Below, piece by piece: positions 1 through 5,437 of a DNA stretch of 6,160 nucleotides. This DNA is from an uncultured Collinsella sp. (GTDB lineage Bacteria > Actinomycetota > Coriobacteriia > Coriobacteriales > Coriobacteriaceae): contig UQNB01000093.1 of the NCBI GenBank assembly GCA_900542235.1, positions 1 to 6,160 on the forward strand. The letters are read 5' to 3'. Within the stretch, counting starts at the first letter, position 1, and each line of letters starts with the position of its first letter. The position numbers and the translations under genes were made by a program. The notes below the pieces were generated by a model. That model had not been told where the DNA came from. It searched no databases and saw only the letters and a list, made by a program, of their open reading frames with translations.

Positions 1-132
1 CGCAGCTTTGACGAGCTGCCGCAGGAGGCTCAGGACTACGTGGCATTTATCGAGGATCTGGCACACACCCGCGTGACGTTTATCGGCGTCGGCGCCGGTC
101 GCGAGCAGATCATCAACCGATTCTGGAAGTAA
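1..132 (+). CDS. purA: Adenylosuccinate synthetase, C-terminal end (partial)
   Basis: Frame 1 is open from the window edge to a TAA at 130-132 and encodes 43 residues, beginning RSFDELPQEAQDYV and ending EQIINRFWK. The order 'F-x-x-LP-x-x-A-x-x-Y-x-x-x-I/V-E-x-L', a beta strand, 'GVGAGREQ' and then a short basic tail matches the C-terminus of adenylosuccinate synthetase, where 'LP..A..Y......L......I..G..R' is conserved. The enzyme joins IMP and aspartate using GTP, the first step from IMP to AMP, in the cytoplasm. The catalytic and GTP-binding parts lie upstream of the window, so the call rests on the tail alone. Its position directly before purD, another purine gene, supports it. A different protein with a similar tail cannot be excluded from 43 residues. 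Confidence 0.8.
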   Translation, partial: RSFDELPQEAQDYVAFIEDLAHTRVTFIGVGAGREQIINRFWK

Positions 133-154
133 TCGGCGTTATTTGGTTATTGCG

Positions 155-196
155 ATATACCCCTTTGCAGTCCAGATGGGCGGCCGAGGGGTATAT
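155..196 (+). terminator. Inverted repeat after purA, possible weak terminator
   Basis: A perfect 10-base arm ATATACCCCT (155-164) is repeated in reverse complement as AGGGGTATAT (187-196), around a 22-base loop. It begins 22 bases after the purA stop. The run that follows (TTTGCTTGT) is only weakly T-rich and the loop is long, so intrinsic termination is possible but not convincing. It could instead be a leader structure or operator for purD. Confidence 0.35.
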
Positions 197-208
197 TTGC
201 TTGTAATG

Positions 209-227
209 GGCCCGCGCGGAGCGGGCC
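209..227 (+). promoter_or_regulatory. GC-rich hairpin just upstream of purD
   Basis: GGCCCGC (209-215) and GCGGGCC (221-227) form a perfect 7-base stem around the loop GCGGA. The stem ends 10 bases before the purD Shine-Dalgarno sequence and is not followed by T residues, so it does not look like a terminator. It could stabilise the 5' end of the message or affect ribosome access; no known riboswitch class is recognised here. Confidence 0.4.
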
Positions 228-237
228 GGTAATCCAT

Positions 238-245
238 AGAGGAGG
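238..245 (+). promoter_or_regulatory. Ribosome binding site fixing the TTG start of purD
   Basis: AGAGGAGG at 238-245 is a strong Shine-Dalgarno match and ends five bases before the TTG at 251. It is what selects this non-ATG start: no in-frame ATG lies between it and the conserved nucleotide-binding loop of PurD. Confidence 0.8.
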
Positions 246-250
246 CACCC

Positions 251-1555
251 TTGAAGGCGGACACTCAAACCATCGACATCCTGTTGTTGGGCAGCGGCGG
301 CCGCGAGCATGCTCTGGCAGCCAAGCTCGCAGCATCACCGCGCGCCGGCAAGCTCTACATCGCGCCGGGTAACGGCGGCACCGCGAGCTGCGGCGAGAAT
401 GTGGTTCTCGACGATTGCGATCCTGCGGCCGTGGCGGCGTTTGCCCAGAGCCATGGATGCGGACTCGTGGTGATTGGCCCCGAGGCTCCGCTCGTGGCGG
501 GCGTTGCAGACGCCGTCCGCGCGGCGGGCATCCCGTGCTTTGGCCCGGGTGCCGAGGGCGCCCAGATGGAGGGCTCTAAGCTGTTCTCCAAGCAGCTCAT
601 GGAGCGCGCTGGTATCCCGACGGCAGCCTATGGCTCATTTATCGACGAGGCTTCGGCTCTTGCCTATGTGCGCGAGCAGGGTGCTCCGCTGGTCGTCAAG
701 GCCGACGGCCTTGCCGCGGGCAAGGGCGTTATCGTGGCAACCGAGCTTTCGCAGGCCGAGGAGGCTGTGCGTGAGTGTTTTGGCGGAGCCTTTGGCGATG
801 CCGGTAATACGGTGGTTATCGAGGAGATGCTGACCGGCCCCGAGTGCTCGCTGCTGGCCTTTACCGACGGCAAGACCGTTCGTCCCATGGCCACCTCGCA
901 GGACCACAAGCGCGCGCTCGAGGGCGACAAGGGCCCCAACACGGGCGGCATGGGCGTCTACAGCCCGGTGCCTATCGTGACCGACGAGGAGCATGCCACC
1001 ATGGTGAAGGTCATGGAACAGACCGTGGCAGAGCTTGCCGCCGAGGGCATCGACTACCGCGGCTGCCTGTACGGCGGCTTTATGCTTACCCCCGCCGGCC
1101 CCAAGGTGCTGGAGTTCAATGCCCGCTTTGGCGATCCCGAGACGCAGGTCGTGCTGCCGCGCCTTAAGAACGACCTGGTCGAGGTCATGCTTGCCTGCGC
1201 CAACTGCGAGCTCGATCAGGTTGAACTCGATTGGCGTGACGAGTGGGCCGTTGCCGTTGTTCTGACGAGCGCGGGCTATCCCGGCAGCTACGAGAAGGGC
1301 AAGCTCATTACCGGTATCGAGGACGCCGAGGCCATGGAGAACGTGACGGTGTACCACGCCGGCACCGCTGTGGTGGACGGCAAGCTCGTGACCAACGGCG
1401 GTCGTGTACTCGCCGTGACCGCACTGGGCGATACGTTCGAGAACGCTCGCGACCTTGCCTACGAGGCCTGCGAGAAGATCAACTTTGAGGGCAAGACCCT
1501 GCGTCACGACATTGGCCTGCGCGCACTGCGCGGCCGCGATGCCTGGGATGCCTAA
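251..1555 (+). CDS. purD: Phosphoribosylamine--glycine ligase (GARS)
   Basis: This 434-residue protein has the normal length for single-domain PurD. The enzyme is a cytoplasmic ATP-grasp ligase that couples 5-phosphoribosylamine with glycine, the second step of de novo purine synthesis. Visible motifs, in order: LLLGSGGREHAL (residues 11-22, N-terminal dinucleotide-like fold), GPEAPLVAGVAD (76-87), MEGSKLFSK (106-114), the ATP-grasp strand PLVVKADGLAAGKGV (146-160), QDHKRALEGDKGPNTGGMG (217-235), and the catalytic/metal-binding EFNARFGDPETQ (288-299), which contains the family signature RFGDPE. The C-terminal domain (about 330-430) is complete. The start is TTG with a strong Shine-Dalgarno sequence at 238-245; it adds about eight residues ahead of the usual PurD N-terminus. 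There is no fusion to PurN or PurM. The gene lies between purA and a Nudix gene, consistent with a purine/nucleotide cluster. Confidence 0.97.
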   Translation: MKADTQTIDILLLGSGGREHALAAKLAASPRAGKLYIAPGNGGTASCGENVVLDDCDPAAVAAFAQSHGCGLVVIGPEAPLVAGVADAVRAAGIPCFGPGAEGAQMEGSKLFSKQLMERAGIPTAAYGSFIDEASALAYVREQGAPLVVKADGLAAGKGVIVATELSQAEEAVRECFGGAFGDAGNTVVIEEMLTGPECSLLAFTDGKTVRPMATSQDHKRALEGDKGPNTGGMGVYSPVPIVTDEEHATMVKVMEQTVAELAAEGIDYRGCLYGGFMLTPAGPKVLEFNARFGDPETQVVLPRLKNDLVEVMLACANCELDQVELDWRDEWAVAVVLTSAGYPGSYEKGKLITGIEDAEAMENVTVYHAGTAVVDGKLVTNGGRVLAVTALGDTFENARDLAYEACEKINFEGKTLRHDIGLRALRGRDAWDA

Positions 1556-1561
1556 AATCCG

Positions 1562-1566
1562 AGAGG
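1562..1566 (+). promoter_or_regulatory. Ribosome binding site deciding the Nudix start
   Basis: AGAGG at 1562-1566 lies only one base before the ATG at 1568, too close to serve it, but ten bases before the in-frame ATG at 1577. This favours 1577 as the real start and removes three residues (MRR) from the longest reading. Confidence 0.6.
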
Positions 1567-1576
1567 AATGAGACGG

Positions 1577-2272
1577 ATGGACGAGAAGAACGAAGAGCTC
1601 GTGGACGCGCAGATCGTCGAAGAGGACGGCCGCATGTATGGGCACGCCGAGGGCGAGCCTGGTGGCGAGGTCACTGACGAGCCGGCGCTGGTGCTGGGGG
1701 ACGAAGACCCGCATGACGCCCTGCTGCACGAGAAGATTCTTTCGGAGGAGTGCGCCTGGAAGGGCAAGATCCTCGACGTCCACCGTCTTGAGGTTGAGCT
1801 GCCCAACGGTCACCGCAGCGCCCGCGATATCGTTCGCCATCCGGGTGCGGCGGCCGTTGTGGCACTGACCGAGAACGGCAAGATCGTGCTGGTACGTCAG
1901 TATCGCACTGCCATCGACCGCGTGACGGTCGAGATTCCCGCCGGCAAGCTCGATCCGGGTGAGGACCCGCTCGATTGCGCCAAGCGCGAGCTGCATGAGG
2001 AGACGGGCTTTAAGGCCGGCCGTATTCGCTTTTTGACGTCGATTGTCACGACCTGCGGTTTTTGCGACGAGATCATTCACATCTACCTGGCTACCAAGCT
2101 CGAGTTTGATGCACCCGACCCCGACGATGACGAGTTTGTCAACGTCGACCTGGTACCACTGCATGAGCTGATCGACGCCGTACTCGACGGCAAGATCGAA
2201 GACGCCAAGACCGTTGTGGGTGCCTTGGCTTGCGACAGCATTGCTCATCGTTTGGGTGGAGCGGAACTTTAA
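1577..2272 (+). CDS. Nudix hydrolase, ADP-ribose pyrophosphatase type
   Basis: The protein has 231 residues from the preferred ATG at 1577. A perfect Nudix box (GX5EX7REUXEEXGU) spans G123-F145, with E129, R137, E138, E141 and E142 as the metal-binding and catalytic set. Before it stand VRQYRTAIDRVTVEIPAG (106-123), the 'QYR...E.PAG' block typical of ADP-ribose pyrophosphatases, and after it GFCDEIIHIYLA (161-172). These support cleavage of ADP-ribose or a related nucleoside diphosphate sugar to AMP and a sugar phosphate in the cytoplasm; the exact substrate is inference. The proline that usually sits just before the 'GF.DE' block in this subfamily is replaced by C160. About 57 residues precede the recognisable domain and are strongly acidic and low in complexity, with no signal peptide, so the protein is longer than simple family members. 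It starts 21 bases after purD and is probably co-transcribed with it. Confidence 0.9.
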   Translation: MDEKNEELVDAQIVEEDGRMYGHAEGEPGGEVTDEPALVLGDEDPHDALLHEKILSEECAWKGKILDVHRLEVELPNGHRSARDIVRHPGAAAVVALTENGKIVLVRQYRTAIDRVTVEIPAGKLDPGEDPLDCAKRELHEETGFKAGRIRFLTSIVTTCGFCDEIIHIYLATKLEFDAPDPDDDEFVNVDLVPLHELIDAVLDGKIEDAKTVVGALACDSIAHRLGGAEL

Positions 2273-2305
2273 CGAGCGGGGATGATCTCGCGGATTTGTG
2301 TAAGT

Positions 2306-2415
2306 CAGCGAAAGTGCTCCATTTGAGACAAGGTGGCCTAAAAGAGGAGGGAAGCGTATGGATATACGCGACCGACGATTGAAGGCCAGATTGTCCAAAT
2401 GGAGCACTTGCAGCG
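2306..2415. repeat. MITE/REP-like inverted-repeat element with possible 5-base target duplication
   Basis: The left arm (2312-2339, starting AAGTGCTCCATTTG) and right arm (2383-2409, ending CAAATGGAGCACTT) are reverse complements over 25 base pairs: 14 perfect outer pairs, one bulged A (2326), five pairs, a two-base mismatch and six inner pairs. The 43-base loop (2340-2382) contains a strong Shine-Dalgarno sequence and an ATG. CAGCG occurs at 2306-2310 and again at 2411-2415, one base outside each arm, as a target-site duplication would. There is no T run after it and no transposase inside it, so a non-autonomous insertion or an interspersed extragenic palindrome fits better than a terminator. 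The repeat is seen directly; the mobile origin is inference. Confidence 0.6.
2344..2369 (+). promoter_or_regulatory. Strong Shine-Dalgarno and ATG in the element's loop
   Basis: GAGGAGG (2344-2350) sits seven bases before ATG 2358. The ATG opens 33 codons in frame with the ABC transporter, so it could give an N-terminally extended protein. The start codon is buried in a perfect 6-base hairpin, GCGTAT (2354-2359) with ATACGC (2364-2369), loop GGAT. The 33 codons include ATA, CGA twice, AGA and TTG three times, unlike the neighbouring genes. This may be an alternative start, a leader or an accidental start. Confidence 0.45.
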
Positions 2416-2425
2416 TCGAGATGAA

Positions 2426-2447
2426 ACGCGGTTTGGTAAAACCGCGT
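2426..2447 (+). promoter_or_regulatory. Perfect hairpin directly before the ABC transporter start
   Basis: ACGCGGTTT (2426-2434) and AAACCGCGT (2439-2447) form a perfect 9-base stem with a GGTA tetraloop. The stem overlaps or touches the likely Shine-Dalgarno AAGG (2448-2451) of the ABC gene. No T run follows, so it is not an intrinsic terminator; a role in translation or mRNA processing is possible. Confidence 0.55.
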
Positions 2448-2456
2448 AAGGTGACT

Positions 2457-4229
2457 ATGTTTAAGAGGTTTCTTTCGTATTACAAGCCCCAGATGGGGCT
2501 TTTTGTTGCTGATACTGTTTGCGCCCTGGTGCTTGCTGCCATTGACCTGGCGTTCCCCATTATCTTGCGTAATCTGACCGGAGGGTTGTTTACCCAGGGT
2601 CAGGCTGCCATTATGCGGGCACTCGGTATGATTGCGGTGGGGCTGGTGCTGATGTATGCCATCCGCTGCGCCTGCCGCTACTTTGTGAGCTATTGGGGCC
2701 ACGTGATGGGCGCGCGCATGGAGTCCAAGATGCGTGAGGACCTGTTCGATCAGTACGAACGGTTTAGCTTTGCATACTTCGATCGCAACAGCTCGGGCGA
2801 TATGATGAGCCGCGTGGTCAATGACCTGTTCGATATCTGCGAGGCGGCGCACCACGTGCCCGAATGGATCATTATTTGCGGCATCGAGATTATCGGCTCG
2901 TTTGTGATTCTGTTTACCATCGCGCCGGTGCTCGCACTCGCCATGGCTGTGGTGACGGTGGTGTTCGCGGTCATTATGTTTTGGCAGAATATACGTATGC
3001 GCGAGGTCTTTAGCGATAACCGCAAAAAGATTAGCGGCATCAACGCGCAACTGCAGGATTCGCTGGCGGGCATGCGTGTGGTCAAGAGCTTTGCCAATGA
3101 GCAGACCGAGCGCTTCAAGTTCCGCGCCTCCAACAATCGCTACCTTTCGTCCAAGGAGAACATGTATCACGCCATGGGCGTCTATACCGCGACGTATGGC
3201 CTGCTCTCGGGCGTGCTCTATGTGATCGTGGTGCTCCTCGGCGGTTGGCTCGTTGCCCAGGGTCAGCTGCAGGCGGTCGATATGGCAACCTTCGCGCTCT
3301 ACATTTCGCTGTTCTGCACGCCGCTCGAGACGCTCGTTAATTCGGCCGAGACGTATCAGAAAGCCATCGCCGGCTTTAAGCGCATGGATGAGGTGCTCTC
3401 GACTGTCCCCGATATTCAGGATAAGTCGGGTGCTGCGGATCTGCAGGTGACGGCTGGTGCTGTGGAGTACCGCGACGTGTGCTTTAGCTACGAGGATGTT
3501 GAATTGGGCGAGCGCGGCGCCGACGGACGCCCTGTTATCGACCACATGGACCTGTCCATCAAGCCCGGTCAGACCATCGCTTTGGTTGGTCCCTCGGGCG
3601 GCGGCAAATCGACGACTTGTTCGCTGTTGCCGCGCTTTTACGACGTTGCCGCCGGCTCCATTAGCATCGACGGCCAGGATGTGCGCGACGTGACGCAGCA
3701 TAGTCTGCGCCGTGCCATCGGCTTGGTGCAGCAAGATGTGTACCTGTTTGATGGAACGATCGGCGAGAACATCGCCTACGGCAAGCCGGGCGCCACGGCA
3801 GAAGAGATCGCCGAAGCGGCCCGCCGCGCCAATATCGATACCTTTATCGAATCGCTTCCGCAGGGCTACGACACCGTGGTGGGCGAGCGCGGCAGCCGTC
3901 TTTCGGGTGGTCAAAAGCAGCGCGTCGCCATCGCGCGCGTGTTTCTCAAGAATCCCAAGATCCTTATTTTGGATGAGGCGACGAGTGCTCTGGATAACGA
4001 GAGCGAGGAAGCGGTGCAGGAGTCGCTCGAAGAGCTGGCACGCGGCCGTACCACGATCATCATCGCCCACCGTCTCTCGACTATTAAGCATGCTGACGAG
4101 ATTGCGACCGTTGAGCATGGTCGCGTTGTGGAACGTGGCACGCACGAAGAGCTTCTCGCCCGTGGCGGCACCTATGCCCGTTACTATCGAATGCAGTTCG
4201 AAGGTGCGCGTGCGCACGAGCTCGACTGA
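2457..4229 (+). CDS. ABC exporter half-transporter, fused permease and ATPase
   Basis: From ATG 2457 the protein has 590 residues, the usual size of a type IV (MsbA-like) half-transporter that works as a dimer in the cytoplasmic membrane. The N-terminal domain (about 1-310) has six predicted membrane helices, the first starting near MGLFVADTVCALVLA. The ATPase domain (about 335-590) shows an A-loop tyrosine (Y345, in CFSYED), Walker A GPSGGGKST (378-386), Q-loop LVQQD (424-428), signature LSGGQ (482-486), Walker B ILILDE (502-507), D-loop SALD and H-loop H538, so it should be catalytically competent. An extra loop (ELGERGADG) lies between the A-loop and Walker A. The substrate cannot be read from sequence; drugs, lipids or peptides are all possible. 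I chose 2457 because family members start close to 'FKRFLSYYKPQ', AAGG lies five bases upstream, and codons 2358-2456 are atypical. The longer start at 2358 (623 residues) remains possible. The next gene starts 19 bases downstream. Confidence 0.95.
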   Translation: MFKRFLSYYKPQMGLFVADTVCALVLAAIDLAFPIILRNLTGGLFTQGQAAIMRALGMIAVGLVLMYAIRCACRYFVSYWGHVMGARMESKMREDLFDQYERFSFAYFDRNSSGDMMSRVVNDLFDICEAAHHVPEWIIICGIEIIGSFVILFTIAPVLALAMAVVTVVFAVIMFWQNIRMREVFSDNRKKISGINAQLQDSLAGMRVVKSFANEQTERFKFRASNNRYLSSKENMYHAMGVYTATYGLLSGVLYVIVVLLGGWLVAQGQLQAVDMATFALYISLFCTPLETLVNSAETYQKAIAGFKRMDEVLSTVPDIQDKSGAADLQVTAGAVEYRDVCFSYEDVELGERGADGRPVIDHMDLSIKPGQTIALVGPSGGGKSTTCSLLPRFYDVAAGSISIDGQDVRDVTQHSLRRAIGLVQQDVYLFDGTIGENIAYGKPGATAEEIAEAARRANIDTFIESLPQGYDTVVGERGSRLSGGQKQRVAIARVFLKNPKILILDEATSALDNESEEAVQESLEELARGRTTIIIAHRLSTIKHADEIATVEHGRVVERGTHEELLARGGTYARYYRMQFEGARAHELD

Positions 4230-4248
4230 TTGATATGACAGGAAGATC

Positions 4249-5214
4249 ATGGCTGATAAGAACCCTTTGACTCCGGAAGAAGTGACGGAGTTATTCTCCG
4301 AAATCGATGCATCCGGCGTCTTGGATCCTACGCTCGCCAAAAAGCGCACCGAGCGCATGCGCGAGAAAGAGGCCGCCGTCAAGCGCGGCGACAAGGCGAC
4401 GCTGGCGCGGCTGCGCAGCGAGGATCGCGCGAGCCAGGCAAAACATATCGACCCGCTGTCCGAGGACGACCCTTCGGGCTCGCAGGTGAGCCATACCATT
4501 ACGAAGACCGCCATGGCCGTGGTTATCGGCATTTTGGTGCTGATTGTTGGCATGCAGATTGGCTACGGCGTGATGCGACGTCTGAATACCGCGAACCTTT
4601 CCGAAAGTGTTTCGGTGGATACCGTTTCGACCGCGCTCAAGGGTGGACTTGAATGGGGCAATGGCTTTACGCAGTTCCCGCTCGATTTTACCGTCGACGA
4701 GGCAGATGAGCGCACGGGCACGGTTGAGGTGACGGTGCTGGACACGTCTTCTGCCAATGAGCTCGAGCTGCTGTCCAACGGTCAGATTCAGGCGGCGGCG
4801 CTCGCAACCAACGCCCTGCTCAACGACAAGATCGACCGTGTGGTGTATAACGTTCACGCCTATATCGACGAGGACAGCAGGATCCAGCATGATTCCTTCT
4901 TTGGCATGTTTCCTGCTCAGGGGCACCAAAGCGCCATCCTGACGTTCGTTTGGACCAAGAGCTCGTCCAACGCCACGAGTATCGACTGGAAGATGCGCAT
5001 CGTAAGCATGGACGACACCATTGCCGAGCGCATTCAAAAACAGGTCAACTCGGTTTCATCGCTGATCGAGGACCCGGTGGTGAGCCAGACCAAGATCACG
5101 GAGGAGCAGGCCGAGCGCGATCTTGAGCATCGTCTGCACGGTCGAGAGATCTTCCGCGGCGGAAAGCCCGATCGCACGCCGTCCGAGCTGCTGGAGCAGG
5201 ACAAGCAAAAGTAG
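4249..5214 (+). CDS. Single-pass membrane protein of unknown function
   Basis: I do not recognise a family for this 321-residue protein. The start has AGGAAG at 4240-4245 just upstream. Residues 1-85 are charged and probably cytoplasmic: a helical, K/R/E-rich stretch around 29-66 and an acidic linker near 67-76. One strong hydrophobic segment lies at about 86-109 (TAMAVVIGILVLIVGMQIGYG). Residues 110-321 form a likely outside domain with mixed alpha/beta character and a charged, probably disordered tail (about 285-321). There is no signal-peptidase or lipobox site, and no cysteine anywhere. The basic N-terminus suggests an inside-N orientation. It follows an ABC exporter by 19 bases and ends before a terminator, so it is the last gene of that unit; an accessory role with the exporter is a guess from position only. 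The reading is well supported as coding by G/C third-position bias. Confidence 0.85.
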   Translation: MADKNPLTPEEVTELFSEIDASGVLDPTLAKKRTERMREKEAAVKRGDKATLARLRSEDRASQAKHIDPLSEDDPSGSQVSHTITKTAMAVVIGILVLIVGMQIGYGVMRRLNTANLSESVSVDTVSTALKGGLEWGNGFTQFPLDFTVDEADERTGTVEVTVLDTSSANELELLSNGQIQAAALATNALLNDKIDRVVYNVHAYIDEDSRIQHDSFFGMFPAQGHQSAILTFVWTKSSSNATSIDWKMRIVSMDDTIAERIQKQVNSVSSLIEDPVVSQTKITEEQAERDLEHRLHGREIFRGGKPDRTPSELLEQDKQK

Positions 5215-5237
5215 TCCGCAGCCACATAGAACGATGC

Positions 5238-5276
5238 CATCCCGCGTGAGCCGCAAGCCCACGCGGGATGATTTTT
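5238..5276 (+). terminator. Rho-independent terminator ending the upstream unit
   Basis: CATCCCGCGTG (5238-5248) and CACGCGGGATG (5260-5270) make a perfect 11-base GC-rich stem with an 11-base loop, followed by A and then five T residues (5272-5276). It begins 23 bases after the stop codon at 5214 and separates the membrane-protein gene from the carA control region. Confidence 0.93.
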
Positions 5277-5300
5277 CTGGGACGGGGATTAAAAAATCAT

Positions 5301-5318
5301 TATGCATAGAAAGTCATA
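5301..5318 (+). promoter_or_regulatory. ARG-box-like operator upstream of carA
   Basis: TATGCATAGAAAGTCATA matches 13 of the 16 defined positions of the 18-base ArgR consensus TNTGAATWWWWATTCANW, by my manual alignment. Arginine repression of carA is known in several bacteria because carbamoyl phosphate feeds arginine synthesis. I see no second box at the usual three-base spacing, and the site lies about 135 bases before carA in AT-rich DNA where chance matches are likelier. Confidence 0.35.
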
Positions 5319-5323
5319 ATTAT

Positions 5324-5348
5324 CATTTCGTAAACATTTCGATGAAAT
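5324..5348 (+). repeat. Short tandem and palindromic motifs in the carA control region
   Basis: CATTTCG occurs at 5324-5330 and 5335-5341, exactly 11 bases apart, about one helical turn. The second copy overlaps a small palindrome, ATTTC-GAT-GAAAT (5336-5348). This arrangement could bind a regulator or be chance in AT-rich DNA; no known operator is matched. Confidence 0.35.
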
Positions 5349-5368
5349 TAACGCCATGAGGCATGCTT

Positions 5369-5384
5369 GCGGTTACAATACCGC
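5369..5384 (+). promoter_or_regulatory. Possible carA -10 element inside a palindrome
   Basis: TACAAT (5374-5379) is one base from the sigma-70 -10 consensus and is flanked symmetrically by GCGGT and ACCGC. Initiation a few bases downstream (about 5386) would give a leader of roughly 50 nucleotides that just contains the PyrR hairpin. No good -35 hexamer is found at 16-18 bases; TTAACG (5348-5353) is 20 bases away. Confidence 0.4.
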
Positions 5385-5400
5385 GAGGCCTAACTGCACA

Positions 5401-5433
5401 CCTTTAAGCCGGTCCTGTGAGACCGGGAAGGAG
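5401..5433 (+). promoter_or_regulatory. PyrR-binding hairpin covering the carA ribosome binding site
   Basis: In the transcript, CCGGTC (5409-5414) pairs with GACCGG (5421-5426) around the hexaloop CTGTGA, which fits the PyrR loop consensus CNGNGA. A lower stem pairs CCTT (5401-5404) with AAGG (5428-5431) across a TAAG/G internal loop, matching the purine-rich bulge of known PyrR sites. AAGG is part of the carA Shine-Dalgarno AAGGAG (5428-5433), four bases before ATG 5438. PyrR loaded with UMP should hold the stem and block translation. No terminator lies between the hairpin and carA, so control should be translational, as reported for Mycobacterium smegmatis PyrR, rather than Bacillus-type attenuation. 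Confidence 0.88.
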
Positions 5434-5437
5434 AACT

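Noticed and set aside
155..196. Purine riboswitch or PurR box upstream of purD
   Set aside because: The hairpin lacks the conserved junction residues of a purine riboswitch and I see no PurBox-like CCGAAC sequence.
1568..1576. ATG at 1568 as the Nudix start
   Set aside because: The only Shine-Dalgarno-like sequence (1562-1566) ends one base before it, too close; the ATG at 1577 has workable spacing.
635..2407. 590-codon open frame on the minus strand, antisense to purD and the Nudix gene
   Set aside because: It overlaps two clear genes, its protein is H/L/G/A-rich with no recognisable domain, and such frames arise from G/C third-position bias in the real genes.
2312..2409. The large inverted repeat as a transcription terminator for the Nudix gene
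   Set aside because: Its loop is 43 bases and no T run follows the right arm, so it does not fit an intrinsic terminator.
2139..4553. 804-codon open frame on the minus strand, antisense to the ABC transporter
   Set aside because: It runs across gene boundaries, the terminal element and a certain ABC transporter with all motifs, and its protein is low in complexity and H/R-rich with no known motif.
4291..5037. 248-codon open frame on the minus strand, antisense to the membrane protein
   Set aside because: The + strand frame has a ribosome binding site, a clear membrane helix and a terminator after it; the antisense frame has none of these.
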